From Candidatus Kaiserbacteria bacterium (GTDB taxonomy: Bacteria > Patescibacteriota > Minisyncoccia > Phycocordibacterales > Phycocordibacteraceae), in the NCBI GenBank assembly GCA_003230945.1, contig QIHK01000043.1, forward strand, positions 1 to 16,332: 16,332 nucleotides of DNA, read 5' to 3'. Shown here one piece after another: positions 6,243 to 13,500 of the stretch; the stretch's first letter is position 1, and every line of letters begins with the position of its first letter. The notes under the pieces were generated by a model. That model was not told where the DNA came from, did not search any database, and was given only the letters and a program-made list of their open reading frames with translations. Made by a program: the position numbers and the translations under genes.

Positions 6243-7772
6243 CTAAAGAGTGGTTGACGTTGCAACAATAACTGTTTGTCCTGACGCGAGACCGCGAGCA
6301 TCAGTCACAATCAACATATCCGGCGTGAGTCCTGATACTACAGTCACTCGGTTACCAAGAATGGTACCAAGTTTTATAGGGTGTACAGAAAGAGTGGAGC
6401 TCGTTGAGACAGTAAATACCGCTGGACCAATTGGTAGAATTTTTGTAGCAATTATTGGAATGGTAATGGTGGTAGACATAGTTGTATTTGGTATTGTCAC
6501 ACGAGCAAGAGAAAGTGAAACTGTTTTACCATTAACAATGGTGCGACTGTTTCCTGTAATACCTATCTTTACTCTAATTTTTCCAGTCGATGGATCAAGA
6601 GCGGGAGCAATGAATGTGATATTCCCTTGGATAGTATTGTCTATCATTACTTTTTCTCCCACGGTGAGAGTACGAGCGTCATCAGAAGTCACATCAGTTT
6701 TAATGTAGAGTGTGTGCGGATTCGAGACCGTTGCAATCAAAGAATTCATTGGGGCGTAATCTCCAAGTGTTATCGGTAGCGTTACAATGGTTCCATTTAC
6801 AGGACTTCGCACAATAGTTTTCCCAAGATTTGCTTCGGCAGCATCGAGAGCACCTCGAGCTTGTTTTACCGCAGCATTTGCAGAGTTCAAATCATTTGAA
6901 TCATAGGCATTTTTAGCATTCGTAATGTTCGCCAGTGCAGCGATAACTTCTGAACGTGCTGCAGCAAGTGATGCTTGATAGGACGCAAGTGTGGTAGCTG
7001 GCGTACTCTGCGAAAATGGTGTCTCGTTGACTGCTTGTATAAGATTATCGAGGAAAGTAACCACTTGTTTTACGTACACTGCCATTTGGACACTACGCGC
7101 CGTAACGGTATCTACCGTTGCTGAATTTGCGAGTCCACGAGCTTTTGCAATACTCTCTTCAAGTGCCAACCGTTCAGCCTTCACCTTTATGACAAGTGTA
7201 TTATCCGGCACAATAATGACGAGTTGTGGATTCGTCTTAGGATTTGTAAAGAGCGCATCGGAGCGCGTATGTACCGCGTCATCAATGGCAGCATACGCAC
7301 TTGTAAGTGTTGTAATTAAAGTTTCCGTTGTGTTCTTGCTGTTATTACCAACAACACGATTCCGCATCGCGCGTGCTGAGTCATATACTCCTTCAGTTTG
7401 TAATACAATTGCTTTTTGGCTGGCATTCTCAAAGGTTGCAATGATACTTCCAACTCTCACTGTACTGCCGAGAGAATAAGGAAGTGAAGTTATCTGTCCT
7501 GATGTCTGTGCAAGAATAGTCGCTTGCGTTAACGATGTAACCGTACCGGTTACTGATAGAGGATCAATAGCTGATGAAAGATTTCCAACCGAAGTTACCT
7601 GTACCTGTGGCGTCTGTACTAATGTGTTTAATATAGGAGGAGGTGTCTTTGAAAAAAGGTTGAAGCCTGCTATTGCACCAAGTACTAAAAGTATAACCCC
7701 AATGGCAATGAAACGTTTTGGCATACGCGTAAAATAAGTTTCTTGGTGTCCATCGTTCATACCATCAATCAT
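6243..7772 (-). CDS. RND efflux adaptor (membrane fusion protein, HlyD/AcrA type)
   Basis: A 509-residue adaptor anchored by one N-terminal helix (about 20-38). The two halves of the lipoyl/biotinyl-like domain are at about 85-115 (AQTSGQITSLPYSLGSTVRV) and 318-350 (IVRSPVNGTIVTLPITLGDY). Between them is a long, Ala-rich, largely helical region (120-315), the alpha-hairpin. Beta-barrel and membrane-proximal domains follow (about 355-509). There is no lipobox cysteine; anchoring is by the helix. It would link the permease to the cell exterior or wall. The start is 4 bases after the marR stop, and its stop is 3 bases before the permease ATG, so the three genes are one operon. The ATG at 7772 has no Shine-Dalgarno; the in-frame ATG at 7760 is possible. 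Confidence 0.92.
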   Translation of the reverse strand: MIDGMNDGHQETYFTRMPKRFIAIGVILLVLGAIAGFNLFSKTPPPILNTLVQTPQVQVTSVGNLSSAIDPLSVTGTVTSLTQATILAQTSGQITSLPYSLGSTVRVGSIIATFENASQKAIVLQTEGVYDSARAMRNRVVGNNSKNTTETLITTLTSAYAAIDDAVHTRSDALFTNPKTNPQLVIIVPDNTLVIKVKAERLALEESIAKARGLANSATVDTVTARSVQMAVYVKQVVTFLDNLIQAVNETPFSQSTPATTLASYQASLAAARSEVIAALANITNAKNAYDSNDLNSANAAVKQARGALDAAEANLGKTIVRSPVNGTIVTLPITLGDYAPMNSLIATVSNPHTLYIKTDVTSDDARTLTVGEKVMIDNTIQGNITFIAPALDPSTGKIRVKIGITGNSRTIVNGKTVSLSLARVTIPNTTMSTTITIPIIATKILPIGPAVFTVSTSSTLSVHPIKLGTILGNRVTVVSGLTPDMLIVTDARGLASGQTVIVATSTTL

Positions 7773-7776
7773 AAAA

Positions 7777-8211
7777 TTATTTTTTTGACTTTTTAATAAG
7801 TTTTAACTGCAAACGCATATACGTTGTAAATTCTCGATCAGTAAGCACAGAGAAGCGCTTAGTGAACCTTTTCAACATAATTGAATGCATACGTGCAAGA
7901 TCTCTATGTGCTGAGGATGAAAGTGCTAAACGAGTGGTACGACCGTCATCTGGATCGGCACACTTAGTGACACTCCCCTTCTTCACAAGTTCATTCACAA
8001 GCTGTGTTGCGGCACTACTTGAAATAGACAATATTTTTTTAATCTCCGTGACGGAGGATACCTCTTTATTCTTAATAGCACTAAGAGCAAGCCATTGCAC
8101 TGTTGTGAACGGACACGAAGTTGAACACTTTGTGTGTTGGGCGCACGTCGTGCGCGCAAAGGCATGCCACGCCTCAAGCATATTTTCTATAGCAACGGTA
8201 CGTGTAGACAT
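7777..8211 (-). CDS. MarR-family repressor with cysteine cluster
   Basis: A 144-residue winged-helix regulator. The helix-turn-helix spans about 52-78 (VTEIKKILSISSSAATQLV), and the wing has the MarR signature DPDDGRTTRLAL (86-97). Dimerisation helices lie at both ends. C23, C29 and C33 (spacing C-x5-C-x3-C) sit between helix 1 and helix 2, near H26, with a fourth cysteine, C84, just before the wing. Such an arrangement could sense thiol oxidants or bind a metal, as cysteines do in some MarR members; this is inference. It is the first gene of the RND operon and its promoter carries a matching palindrome, so it most likely represses itself and the pump until an inducer binds. The start at 8211 is the only Met giving a full first helix. 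Confidence 0.9.
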   Translation of the reverse strand: MSTRTVAIENMLEAWHAFARTTCAQHTKCSTSCPFTTVQWLALSAIKNKEVSSVTEIKKILSISSSAATQLVNELVKKGSVTKCADPDDGRTTRLALSSSAHRDLARMHSIMLKRFTKRFSVLTDREFTTYMRLQLKLIKKSKK

Positions 8212-8213
8212 AA

Positions 8214-8234
8214 ATACGTAAGTATCTTACCTAT
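8214..8234. promoter_or_regulatory. Palindromic operator, probably for the MarR repressor
   Basis: The core GTAAG-TAT-CTTAC (8218-8230) is a perfect inverted repeat. It extends to the 21-bp ATACGTAAGTATCTTACCTAT (8214-8234, the last base included) with a single mismatched pair. It covers the -10 box of the marR promoter and ends 3 bases before the start codon; the size suits a MarR dimer. Confidence 0.6.
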
Positions 8235-8252
8235 ATCCCTAATGCCTGTCAA
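8224..8252 (-). promoter_or_regulatory. Promoter of the marR-RND operon
   Basis: Minus strand -35 TTGACA (8247-8252), 17-base spacer, -10 TAAGAT (8224-8229). The predicted transcript start is only a few bases from the ATG at 8211, so the leader is very short. The palindrome over the -10 implies repression. Confidence 0.65.
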
Positions 8253-8277
8253 GCACCTATTACTACCAAGCATCGGT

Positions 8278-8283
8278 TATACT
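8278..8283 (+). promoter_or_regulatory. Possible -10 box of the histidine phosphatase gene
   Basis: TATACT ends 11 bases before the ATG at 8295, with no convincing -35. Transcription would start about 4-5 bases before the ATG, giving a nearly leaderless mRNA, which agrees with the absence of a Shine-Dalgarno. Confidence 0.35.
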
Positions 8284-8294
8284 TAACCTTACTT

Positions 8295-9047
8295 ATGTTT
8301 TCTTTTATTGCAGAGTCAGTTTCTTTGGTGGTGACTTATTATCCTGTATTCCTTCCAATTATAGGAAGCATTCTTTTGATTATTATCTTTTTATGGTTTA
8401 TGCGACCGCGCAGATTCTATATCGTACGACATGGTGAGACCTTATTGAATGCCCAACACATCCGACAAGGAAAAGAAGGAAGTTTATCAAAAAAAGGAAA
8501 AGAACAAGCTGATAGTGCTGGGAAATACCTTGAGCAATTCCCCATACAACGCATTCTGGTGAGTCCTTATAGGCGTACTCAAGAAACAGCACATATTATT
8601 AATACACATCTACACAAACCAATTATACTCTCGTCACTTCTCGTTGAGAGAAAAAATCCTTCTGAAGTCATTGGTAAAAAAACTGACAATCCCATCGTCA
8701 TTCGCATTACTGATGAAATGGACAAACAATATCATAAAGATGATTATCGTTTCTCAGATGAAGAGAACTTTATAGATCTTAAGAATCGTGCTCAAAAATG
8801 TTTGAAATGGCTCGAGCGAAACACAACACACGAGACATGTGTTGTGACCCATGGTGTTTTTCTTAAAATGTTTATCGCGTATCTCCTTTATCGTGAGCAA
8901 CTCCATGCGAGTGATTATATAAAATTATCATTTTTCAACGAGGCAGATAACGCAACCGTTACTATTTGTGAGTGGCATCCATGGAAATCTCTTTCAGCAA
9001 CTCATGGTTGGAATATCATTGCTTATAATGAACAACCACCTCTATAG
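8295..9047 (+). CDS. Membrane-anchored histidine phosphatase (phosphoglycerate mutase-like)
   Basis: A 250-residue protein with an N-terminal hydrophobic anchor (about 10-36) followed by a histidine phosphatase domain. The catalytic motif RHGETLLN is at 45-52, with phospho-accepting H46. The other pocket residues are R93/R94 in SPYRRTQET, acidic E118, and the second histidine H186 in VVTHGVFLKM. This is the full catalytic set of the branch-1 (PhoE/CobC/Gpm-like) fold, so it should be active, with the domain facing the cytoplasm if the positive MRPRR after the helix stays inside. The substrate is unknown: sugar phosphates, nucleotides or phosphoproteins are all possible. It is transcribed alone, divergent from the marR operon, and ends at a strong terminator. 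A membrane anchor is unusual for this family. Confidence 0.88.
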   Translation: MFSFIAESVSLVVTYYPVFLPIIGSILLIIIFLWFMRPRRFYIVRHGETLLNAQHIRQGKEGSLSKKGKEQADSAGKYLEQFPIQRILVSPYRRTQETAHIINTHLHKPIILSSLLVERKNPSEVIGKKTDNPIVIRITDEMDKQYHKDDYRFSDEENFIDLKNRAQKCLKWLERNTTHETCVVTHGVFLKMFIAYLLYREQLHASDYIKLSFFNEADNATVTICEWHPWKSLSATHGWNIIAYNEQPPL

Positions 9048-9060
9048 GTGACGCCAATAT

Positions 9061-9095
9061 AAAAAACAGCCGAAATTTCATTCGGCTGTTTTTTT
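9061..9095. terminator. Bidirectional terminator, phosphatase gene and groL
   Basis: AAAAAACAGCCGAA (9061-9074), loop ATTTCA, TTCGGCTG plus a seven-T run (9081-9095). The flanking A and T tracts allow it to end both the plus-strand phosphatase transcript and the minus-strand groS-groL transcript. Confidence 0.9.
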
Positions 9096-9113
9096 ATATT
9101 ATTCTCTACTGCC

Positions 9114-10760
9114 CTAGAATCCCATTCCTTCCATACCGCCACCCATTCCACCAGGAGTTCCCATATCCTTCTTCGGTTCCGGTATATCTGCAATGGCCAC
9201 TTCTGTGGTGAGAAGTATCGCTGCCGCAGAAATGGAGTTTTCAATAGTCATACGCAACATTTTTGCAGGATCTACGATTCCTGCGACCAACATGTCATCG
9301 ATAAACTTATCTGCAACTGCATCATACCCAGCATTTACTTTCCCATTTTGTACCTTAGCTACAATAGTTATAGCTTCATCTTTACCTGCATTAATGGCAA
9401 TTTGTGCGAGTGGCACTGAGAGAGCATCAACGACAATGTCGAAGCCTAATTTCTCATCTGAACTCATTTTATGAGTACTTGTAGCAAGCTTTTTTGCAAT
9501 TTTTGCAAATGTTGCGCCACCTCCAGGAACGATACCCTCCTCAATTGAGGATTTTGTAGCTTTTACTGCGTCATCAATCTTATCCTTCAAATATTTCATC
9601 TCTGTTTCGGTTGCCGCTCCAACTGAAATAACGGCAACACCACCAGATAGTTTCGCGATGCGTTCGGCAAGTTTCTCTTTATCGAATTTACTCTCCGAAA
9701 GATCCATCTGTGTCTTTAGTTGGGTAACACGCTCAGTGATATCCGCTTTCTTTCCCTTTCCACCAACAATGGTTGTTGTGTCCTTTGTAGAAATAACACG
9801 TGATGCTTTCCCAAGCATAGAGATTTCCGCATTTTCAAATGTGATGCCGACTTCATCAGAAATAACCTGCCCACCGACAACAGTTGCGATGTCAGCAAGA
9901 AATTCTTTCTTTCTATCACCATAACCCGGTGCCTTTATCGCAAGTACATTAAAGGTACCTCGAAGCTTATTCACTACGAATGTCGCGAGAGCATCACCTT
10001 CAATATCATCTGCAATGATGACGAGTTCTTTCTTCCCCGATTGTGCAATTTTTTCAAGAAGTGGGAGCACTTCCTGTACATTTCCTATTTTCTTATCAGT
10101 AAGAAGAATGTGTGCATCTTTCATTTCGGCTTCCATTCGCTCAGGATTTGAGATCATGTACGCCGATACATATCCTTTATCAAGTTGAAGCCCTTCAACA
10201 ACATCGTAGGAAAGTTCCATACCTTGAGACTCTTCAACTGTGACAACACCATTTTTGCCAACCTTATCCACTGCCTCGGCTATAATAGCGCCAAGTTCTT
10301 CACTCTCAGCGGAAATTGAGGCAACTTGCTTTACTTCAGATTTACTGGAAATTGGCTTTGTGAATTTTTTAAGTTCAGAAAGTGCAGCACCTTTCGCTTT
10401 TTCCATACCGCTACGAATTGCCATAGCGTTTGCTCCTTTCATCACACGCGAAAGACCTTCTTTAACGAGTGCTTCAAGGAGGACGACCGATGTTGTCGTA
10501 CCATCACCAGCAGTATCGTTAGTTTTATTTGCAACTTCCTTCACTATTTCCGCACCCATATTTTCGAATCGGTCCTTGAGTGAAATCTCCTTTGCAATGG
10601 AAACACCATCATTAGTGATGCGTGGGCCACCGTAACTCTTTTCGAGTACAACATTTCTCCCACGCGGACCGAGGGTCACCTTTACTGCACGAGCTGCTTG
10701 AGTAATACCATTTGCAATTTTCTTGCGCGCTTCTTCAGCGAATACTATCTGTTTTGCCAT
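9114..10760 (-). CDS. groL: Chaperonin GroEL (60 kDa)
   Basis: A full-length GroEL of 548 residues. It forms the double-ring cage that folds proteins with ATP and GroES in the cytoplasm. Nucleotide-site motifs are present: TLGPRGRNVVL (29-39), TNDGVSIAKEI (49-59), DTAGDGTTT (82-90, D86 matching E. coli D87), and the EEGIVPGGG block that carries the late ATP contacts. The C-terminus is the usual Gly/Met-rich tail, here short (GGMGGGMEGMGF). The start lies 8 bases after the groS stop, with no Shine-Dalgarno, so translation probably depends on the upstream gene. Expression should follow the groS promoter. There is a single copy in this window and nothing unusual in the core. Confidence 0.98.
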   Translation of the reverse strand: MAKQIVFAEEARKKIANGITQAARAVKVTLGPRGRNVVLEKSYGGPRITNDGVSIAKEISLKDRFENMGAEIVKEVANKTNDTAGDGTTTSVVLLEALVKEGLSRVMKGANAMAIRSGMEKAKGAALSELKKFTKPISSKSEVKQVASISAESEELGAIIAEAVDKVGKNGVVTVEESQGMELSYDVVEGLQLDKGYVSAYMISNPERMEAEMKDAHILLTDKKIGNVQEVLPLLEKIAQSGKKELVIIADDIEGDALATFVVNKLRGTFNVLAIKAPGYGDRKKEFLADIATVVGGQVISDEVGITFENAEISMLGKASRVISTKDTTTIVGGKGKKADITERVTQLKTQMDLSESKFDKEKLAERIAKLSGGVAVISVGAATETEMKYLKDKIDDAVKATKSSIEEGIVPGGGATFAKIAKKLATSTHKMSSDEKLGFDIVVDALSVPLAQIAINAGKDEAITIVAKVQNGKVNAGYDAVADKFIDDMLVAGIVDPAKMLRMTIENSISAAAILLTTEVAIADIPEPKKDMGTPGGMGGGMEGMGF

Positions 10761-10768
10761 ACACTAAA

Positions 10769-11077
10769 TTAAAGTTGAATAAGACTGATATCAGACTCAC
10801 TAAGTACGTAATACTCCACACCGTCCACTTTGAGTGGTTCATCCCATGGTTTCTTAAAAACAACATTATCGCCCACTGTTACTTCAAGTGGAAAACGTTC
10901 ACCTGATTCAGTGCGCTTCCCGTCGCCTACCGCGACAACAGTACCGGTAAAAAGTTTCTCTTTATTTGCCGACTCCGGAATGATGATGCCGGAAGCAAGT
11001 TTCTTCTCTGCACTCGCTAAAGAAGGCTTTACGACAACACGATCGCCGAGCGGCTTGAATGCCAACTTTTTCGTCAT
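10769..11077 (-). CDS. groS: Co-chaperonin GroES (10 kDa)
   Basis: A 102-residue GroES, the lid of the GroEL folding chamber. The N-terminal PLGDRVVVKP (9-18), the mobile loop with SGIIIPESANKEK (about 29-41; III takes the place of the usual IVL contact motif), and the VGDNVVFKK strand (68-76) are all recognisable. The ATG at 11077 is preceded by AAGGA 5 bases upstream, a clear Shine-Dalgarno. It is the first gene of the groS-groL operon. About 10 residues precede the usual core at the N-terminus, slightly longer than E. coli GroES. Confidence 0.97.
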   Translation of the reverse strand: MTKKLAFKPLGDRVVVKPSLASAEKKLASGIIIPESANKEKLFTGTVVAVGDGKRTESGERFPLEVTVGDNVVFKKPWDEPLKVDGVEYYVLSESDISLIQL

Positions 11078-11119
11078 ATATGTCCTTTATATAAATGAAT
11101 AATACATCCGAGTAGCAAG

Positions 11120-11148
11120 AGTATAATACGATACTACCCGAACATCAA
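11120..11148 (-). promoter_or_regulatory. Promoter of groS-groL
   Basis: Minus strand -35 TTGATG (11143-11148), 17-base spacer, -10 TATACT (11120-11125). A 5-bp inverted repeat, AGTAT-6-ATACT (11120-11135), overlaps the -10. There is no CIRCE element (TTAGCACTC-N9-GAGTGCTAA) and no heat-shock sigma-32 type box, so how it is heat-regulated, if at all, is not evident. Confidence 0.6.
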
Positions 11149-11288
11149 ACGTTTTAGAAAAATACTTGATTTATCATTTCAATAAATAAAATAACCCTCC
11201 AAAAACTAAGTATGGTGCGGTAATAAGAATAAAAGGTATTTTCTGCTGAAAAAACTGTTGTCAATAGCACAATTCTGTACACTTGCAA

Positions 11289-11312
11289 CACGAACGTTTG
11301 TTGTGCTACTAT
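11289..11312 (+). promoter_or_regulatory. Possible secG promoter
   Basis: TTGCAA at about 11284-11289 and TACTAT at 11307-11312, spaced 17-18 bases. The predicted transcript start is 4-6 bases before the ATG at 11324, again a nearly leaderless mRNA. Each hexamer matches consensus at only 4 of 6 positions. Confidence 0.3.
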
Positions 11313-11323
11313 CGAATTCACAG

Positions 11324-11563
11324 ATGGAGGCATTTATATCGTCACTGCCCTACGCAGAAATTATTCTCTCGATACTCCTCGTTATCGGTATCGTACTTCA
11401 ACAACGTGGTTCAACTCTCGGTGGAGCATTTGGAGGTGATAATTTTGCGTCAACTTTCTACAAGCGCCGAGGCGCCGAGAAATTTCTATTTTACATGTCT
11501 ATTGGTATCGCAATACTCCTTGTACTTGCAGCAATATTGAACTTCCTTCTGGCAGGATCATAA
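11324..11563 (+). CDS. secG: Preprotein translocase subunit SecG
   Basis: A 79-residue protein with two membrane helices (about 8-25 and 53-76) flanking the SecG signature loop. The loop reads VLQQRGSTLGGAFGGDN (24-40), followed by a FYKRRGAEKFLFY stretch. SecG is a small subunit of the SecYEG channel and assists SecA-driven export. The ATG at 11324 is chosen because it places the first helix right after the N-terminus, as in the family; a TTG at 11258 in frame would add 22 unrelated residues and lacks support. GGAGG lies just inside the coding start, too late to act as its Shine-Dalgarno. It begins a plus-strand row with a solute-binding protein and RNase J. Confidence 0.92.
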   Translation: MEAFISSLPYAEIILSILLVIGIVLQQRGSTLGGAFGGDNFASTFYKRRGAEKFLFYMSIGIAILLVLAAILNFLLAGS

Positions 11564-11610
11564 AACTATTATAAATAACGAGTATACTGAATATCATTCA
11601 TAGTGTAATG

Positions 11611-11634
11611 CGTCATAATCTCATTATGACGTCA
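11611..11634. repeat. Perfect hairpin plus TGACGTCA palindrome between secG and the solute-binding protein gene
   Basis: CGTCATAAT (11611-11619), loop CTC, ATTATGACG (11623-11631): a perfect 9-bp stem. TGACGTCA (11627-11634) is a second, overlapping palindrome. No T tract follows, so it is not a typical terminator; it may be an operator or an mRNA processing or stability element. Confidence 0.5.
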
Positions 11635-11653
11635 ATCCTAAGTACCTGTAGAT

Positions 11654-13432
11654 ATGGAAACGAATCCCATTCCTAGCAATAAAGTAACTCTTCGATCTAA
11701 AATAAAAGCATACCTCTCATTTCTCTCTGAGAGACTTACGCGTTATCAAACATTGAAAATATTTGAAAGTATTTCTGACCAAGTACGAAGACTTCGTGCC
11801 GGTGACCGGATTATATTTTATATTCTTGCTGTATTTCTTATAATTGCATCGTTTACAGGCCTTTATACACTGGAACAATCACTTTTAGTGCAAGTGCCTG
11901 CGTATGGTGGATCTCTCACCGAAGGAATCATCGGTTCCCCACGCTTTATCAATCCACTCCTTGCTATAACTGATGCTGATCGCGACCTCACAAAATTGAC
12001 CTATGCGGGGCTTATGGGTATCTCTGGTACAGGATCTTTAGTGCCAGTACTCGCAAAAAGCTATTCTGTGTCTCCAGATGGAAAAACATATACTTTCATT
12101 TTAAAGAAAAATATTCGTTTTTCTGATGAAACTCCTATTTCTTCTTCCGATGTTGTCTTTACGGTACAAAAAGCGCAGGATACTGGACTTAAGAGTCCCG
12201 AGTATGCAAACTGGTCCGGAGTAAGTGTGCAGGCTATCGATCAACGCACAGTCAAATTCACATTGACAAAGCCGTATACCCCATTTCTTGGACTCACTAC
12301 ACTTGGTATTCTTCCCGCGCACCTCTGGCAAGGCATATCGAATGAAGAGTTTCCATTTAGTAATCTCGAAACAAACCCAGTAAGTTCTGGCCCGTTCGTT
12401 ATTACCTCTCTCTCACGTGATGCTTCAGGACTTATCCAAGACATACAACTTCGCGATAATAAATACTACGCACTCGGACGTCCGTATCTAAGTACAATAC
12501 ATTTTAAATTCTTTGCGGGAAATAATGATCTTGCACTTGCACTTGCAAATGGTTCTATCGAAAGCGCGTATGGAGTAAGTACTCCCTTCGTACATACCAC
12601 TCCTTATGCTCGTGTCTTTGGTGTCTTCTGGAACTCTAATCAAAATAAAGTGTATGCTCGCATAGAGGTACGTAAAGCACTATCACTCGCTATCAATCGG
12701 TCTCAGATAGTAAAAAATGTTCTTGGTGGATATGCGACGCCGATTATGGGTCCCATTCCCCCAGGAACGAAAATACGTCAGGTCCCCATTCCACAATCAG
12801 ACAACCCAACAGCTAAAGCGGCGAACATACTTGAGAATGCTGGATGGCGCTATAACGGTAATACCCGTGTATGGGAAAATAAAAAAACGAAGCAAACTCT
12901 TGGTGCTATCACTATCCGTACAAGCAATGTCCCGGAATTAAAGAGTGTCGCGTCGGCAGTAAGAGTCGACTGGGAGAAACTCGGTATTACGGTGAATATA
13001 GAATTGTATGAACCGGGTGATCTCTCACAGAATGTTATTCGCCCGCGAAAGTATGAAGCACTCTTATACGGTATGGTTATCGGACGCGATCAAGACCTTT
13101 ATGCTTTCTGGGATTCACATGAACGTAATGATCCCGGTCTGAATATTGCTCTCTATGCAAACAAAACCGTGGATAGTCTTCTCGAAAAGGTGCGTACTAA
13201 TCTAGATCCTGTTGCACGCACTGCAGACTTGCAAAAAATTGAGGATACAATTGCAAGTGAATATCCCGCTGTATTTATTTATGCCCCCAGCTTCACGTAT
13301 GCTATTCCAAAAAATTTATATGGTGTTGAGCTTCCTCAAATTACCTCTCCTGCTGACCGTTTTGCGACCATAGCTACTTGGTATCGTTCGACCGACGCTG
13401 TGTGGCCGTTCTTTGTTCAAAAAAAGAAATAA
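11654..13432 (+). CDS. Membrane-anchored family 5 extracellular solute-binding protein (OppA/DppA-like)
   Basis: A 592-residue protein. A basic cytoplasmic segment of about 50 residues precedes one membrane helix (about 53-73), then an extracellular family 5 solute-binding domain. Recognisable blocks are GGSLTEGIIGSPRFINP (85-101) and the SVSPDGKTYTFILKKNIRFS block with its S-D-V-V-F continuation at about 135-172; the C-terminal lobe ends around 580. The family binds oligopeptides, dipeptides, nickel or similar ligands for an ABC importer. It has no lipobox cysteine and no signal peptidase site is evident, so it should stay tethered by the helix. No permease or ATPase genes are in the window. 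The start at 11654 has only a weak upstream GTAGAT. The ligand is not predictable from sequence. Confidence 0.9.
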   Translation: METNPIPSNKVTLRSKIKAYLSFLSERLTRYQTLKIFESISDQVRRLRAGDRIIFYILAVFLIIASFTGLYTLEQSLLVQVPAYGGSLTEGIIGSPRFINPLLAITDADRDLTKLTYAGLMGISGTGSLVPVLAKSYSVSPDGKTYTFILKKNIRFSDETPISSSDVVFTVQKAQDTGLKSPEYANWSGVSVQAIDQRTVKFTLTKPYTPFLGLTTLGILPAHLWQGISNEEFPFSNLETNPVSSGPFVITSLSRDASGLIQDIQLRDNKYYALGRPYLSTIHFKFFAGNNDLALALANGSIESAYGVSTPFVHTTPYARVFGVFWNSNQNKVYARIEVRKALSLAINRSQIVKNVLGGYATPIMGPIPPGTKIRQVPIPQSDNPTAKAANILENAGWRYNGNTRVWENKKTKQTLGAITIRTSNVPELKSVASAVRVDWEKLGITVNIELYEPGDLSQNVIRPRKYEALLYGMVIGRDQDLYAFWDSHERNDPGLNIALYANKTVDSLLEKVRTNLDPVARTADLQKIEDTIASEYPAVFIYAPSFTYAIPKNLYGVELPQITSPADRFATIATWYRSTDAVWPFFVQKKK

Positions 13433-13500
13433 ATTATTTTCATACGGGTTTCAGAATATGTTTTTTACCACTTATAAGCCCTATTAACTAAATTAAAATC

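Noticed and set aside
6250..6708. A 152-codon open frame on the plus strand opposite the RND adaptor
   Set aside because: It lies wholly inside the adaptor gene on the other strand, and its composition mirrors the adaptor codons; no domain is recognisable.
6991..7479. A 162-codon open frame on the plus strand opposite the adaptor
   Set aside because: It is the reverse of a well-supported coding region, with no start signals or recognisable motifs.
11078..11160. CIRCE heat-shock operator upstream of groS
   Set aside because: No TTAGCACTC-N9-GAGTGCTAA or close variant is present; only a short 5-bp inverted repeat at the -10 is seen.
11258..11323. TTG start at 11258 for secG
   Set aside because: It would add 22 residues not found in SecG and would overlap the likely promoter; the ATG at 11324 fits the family length.
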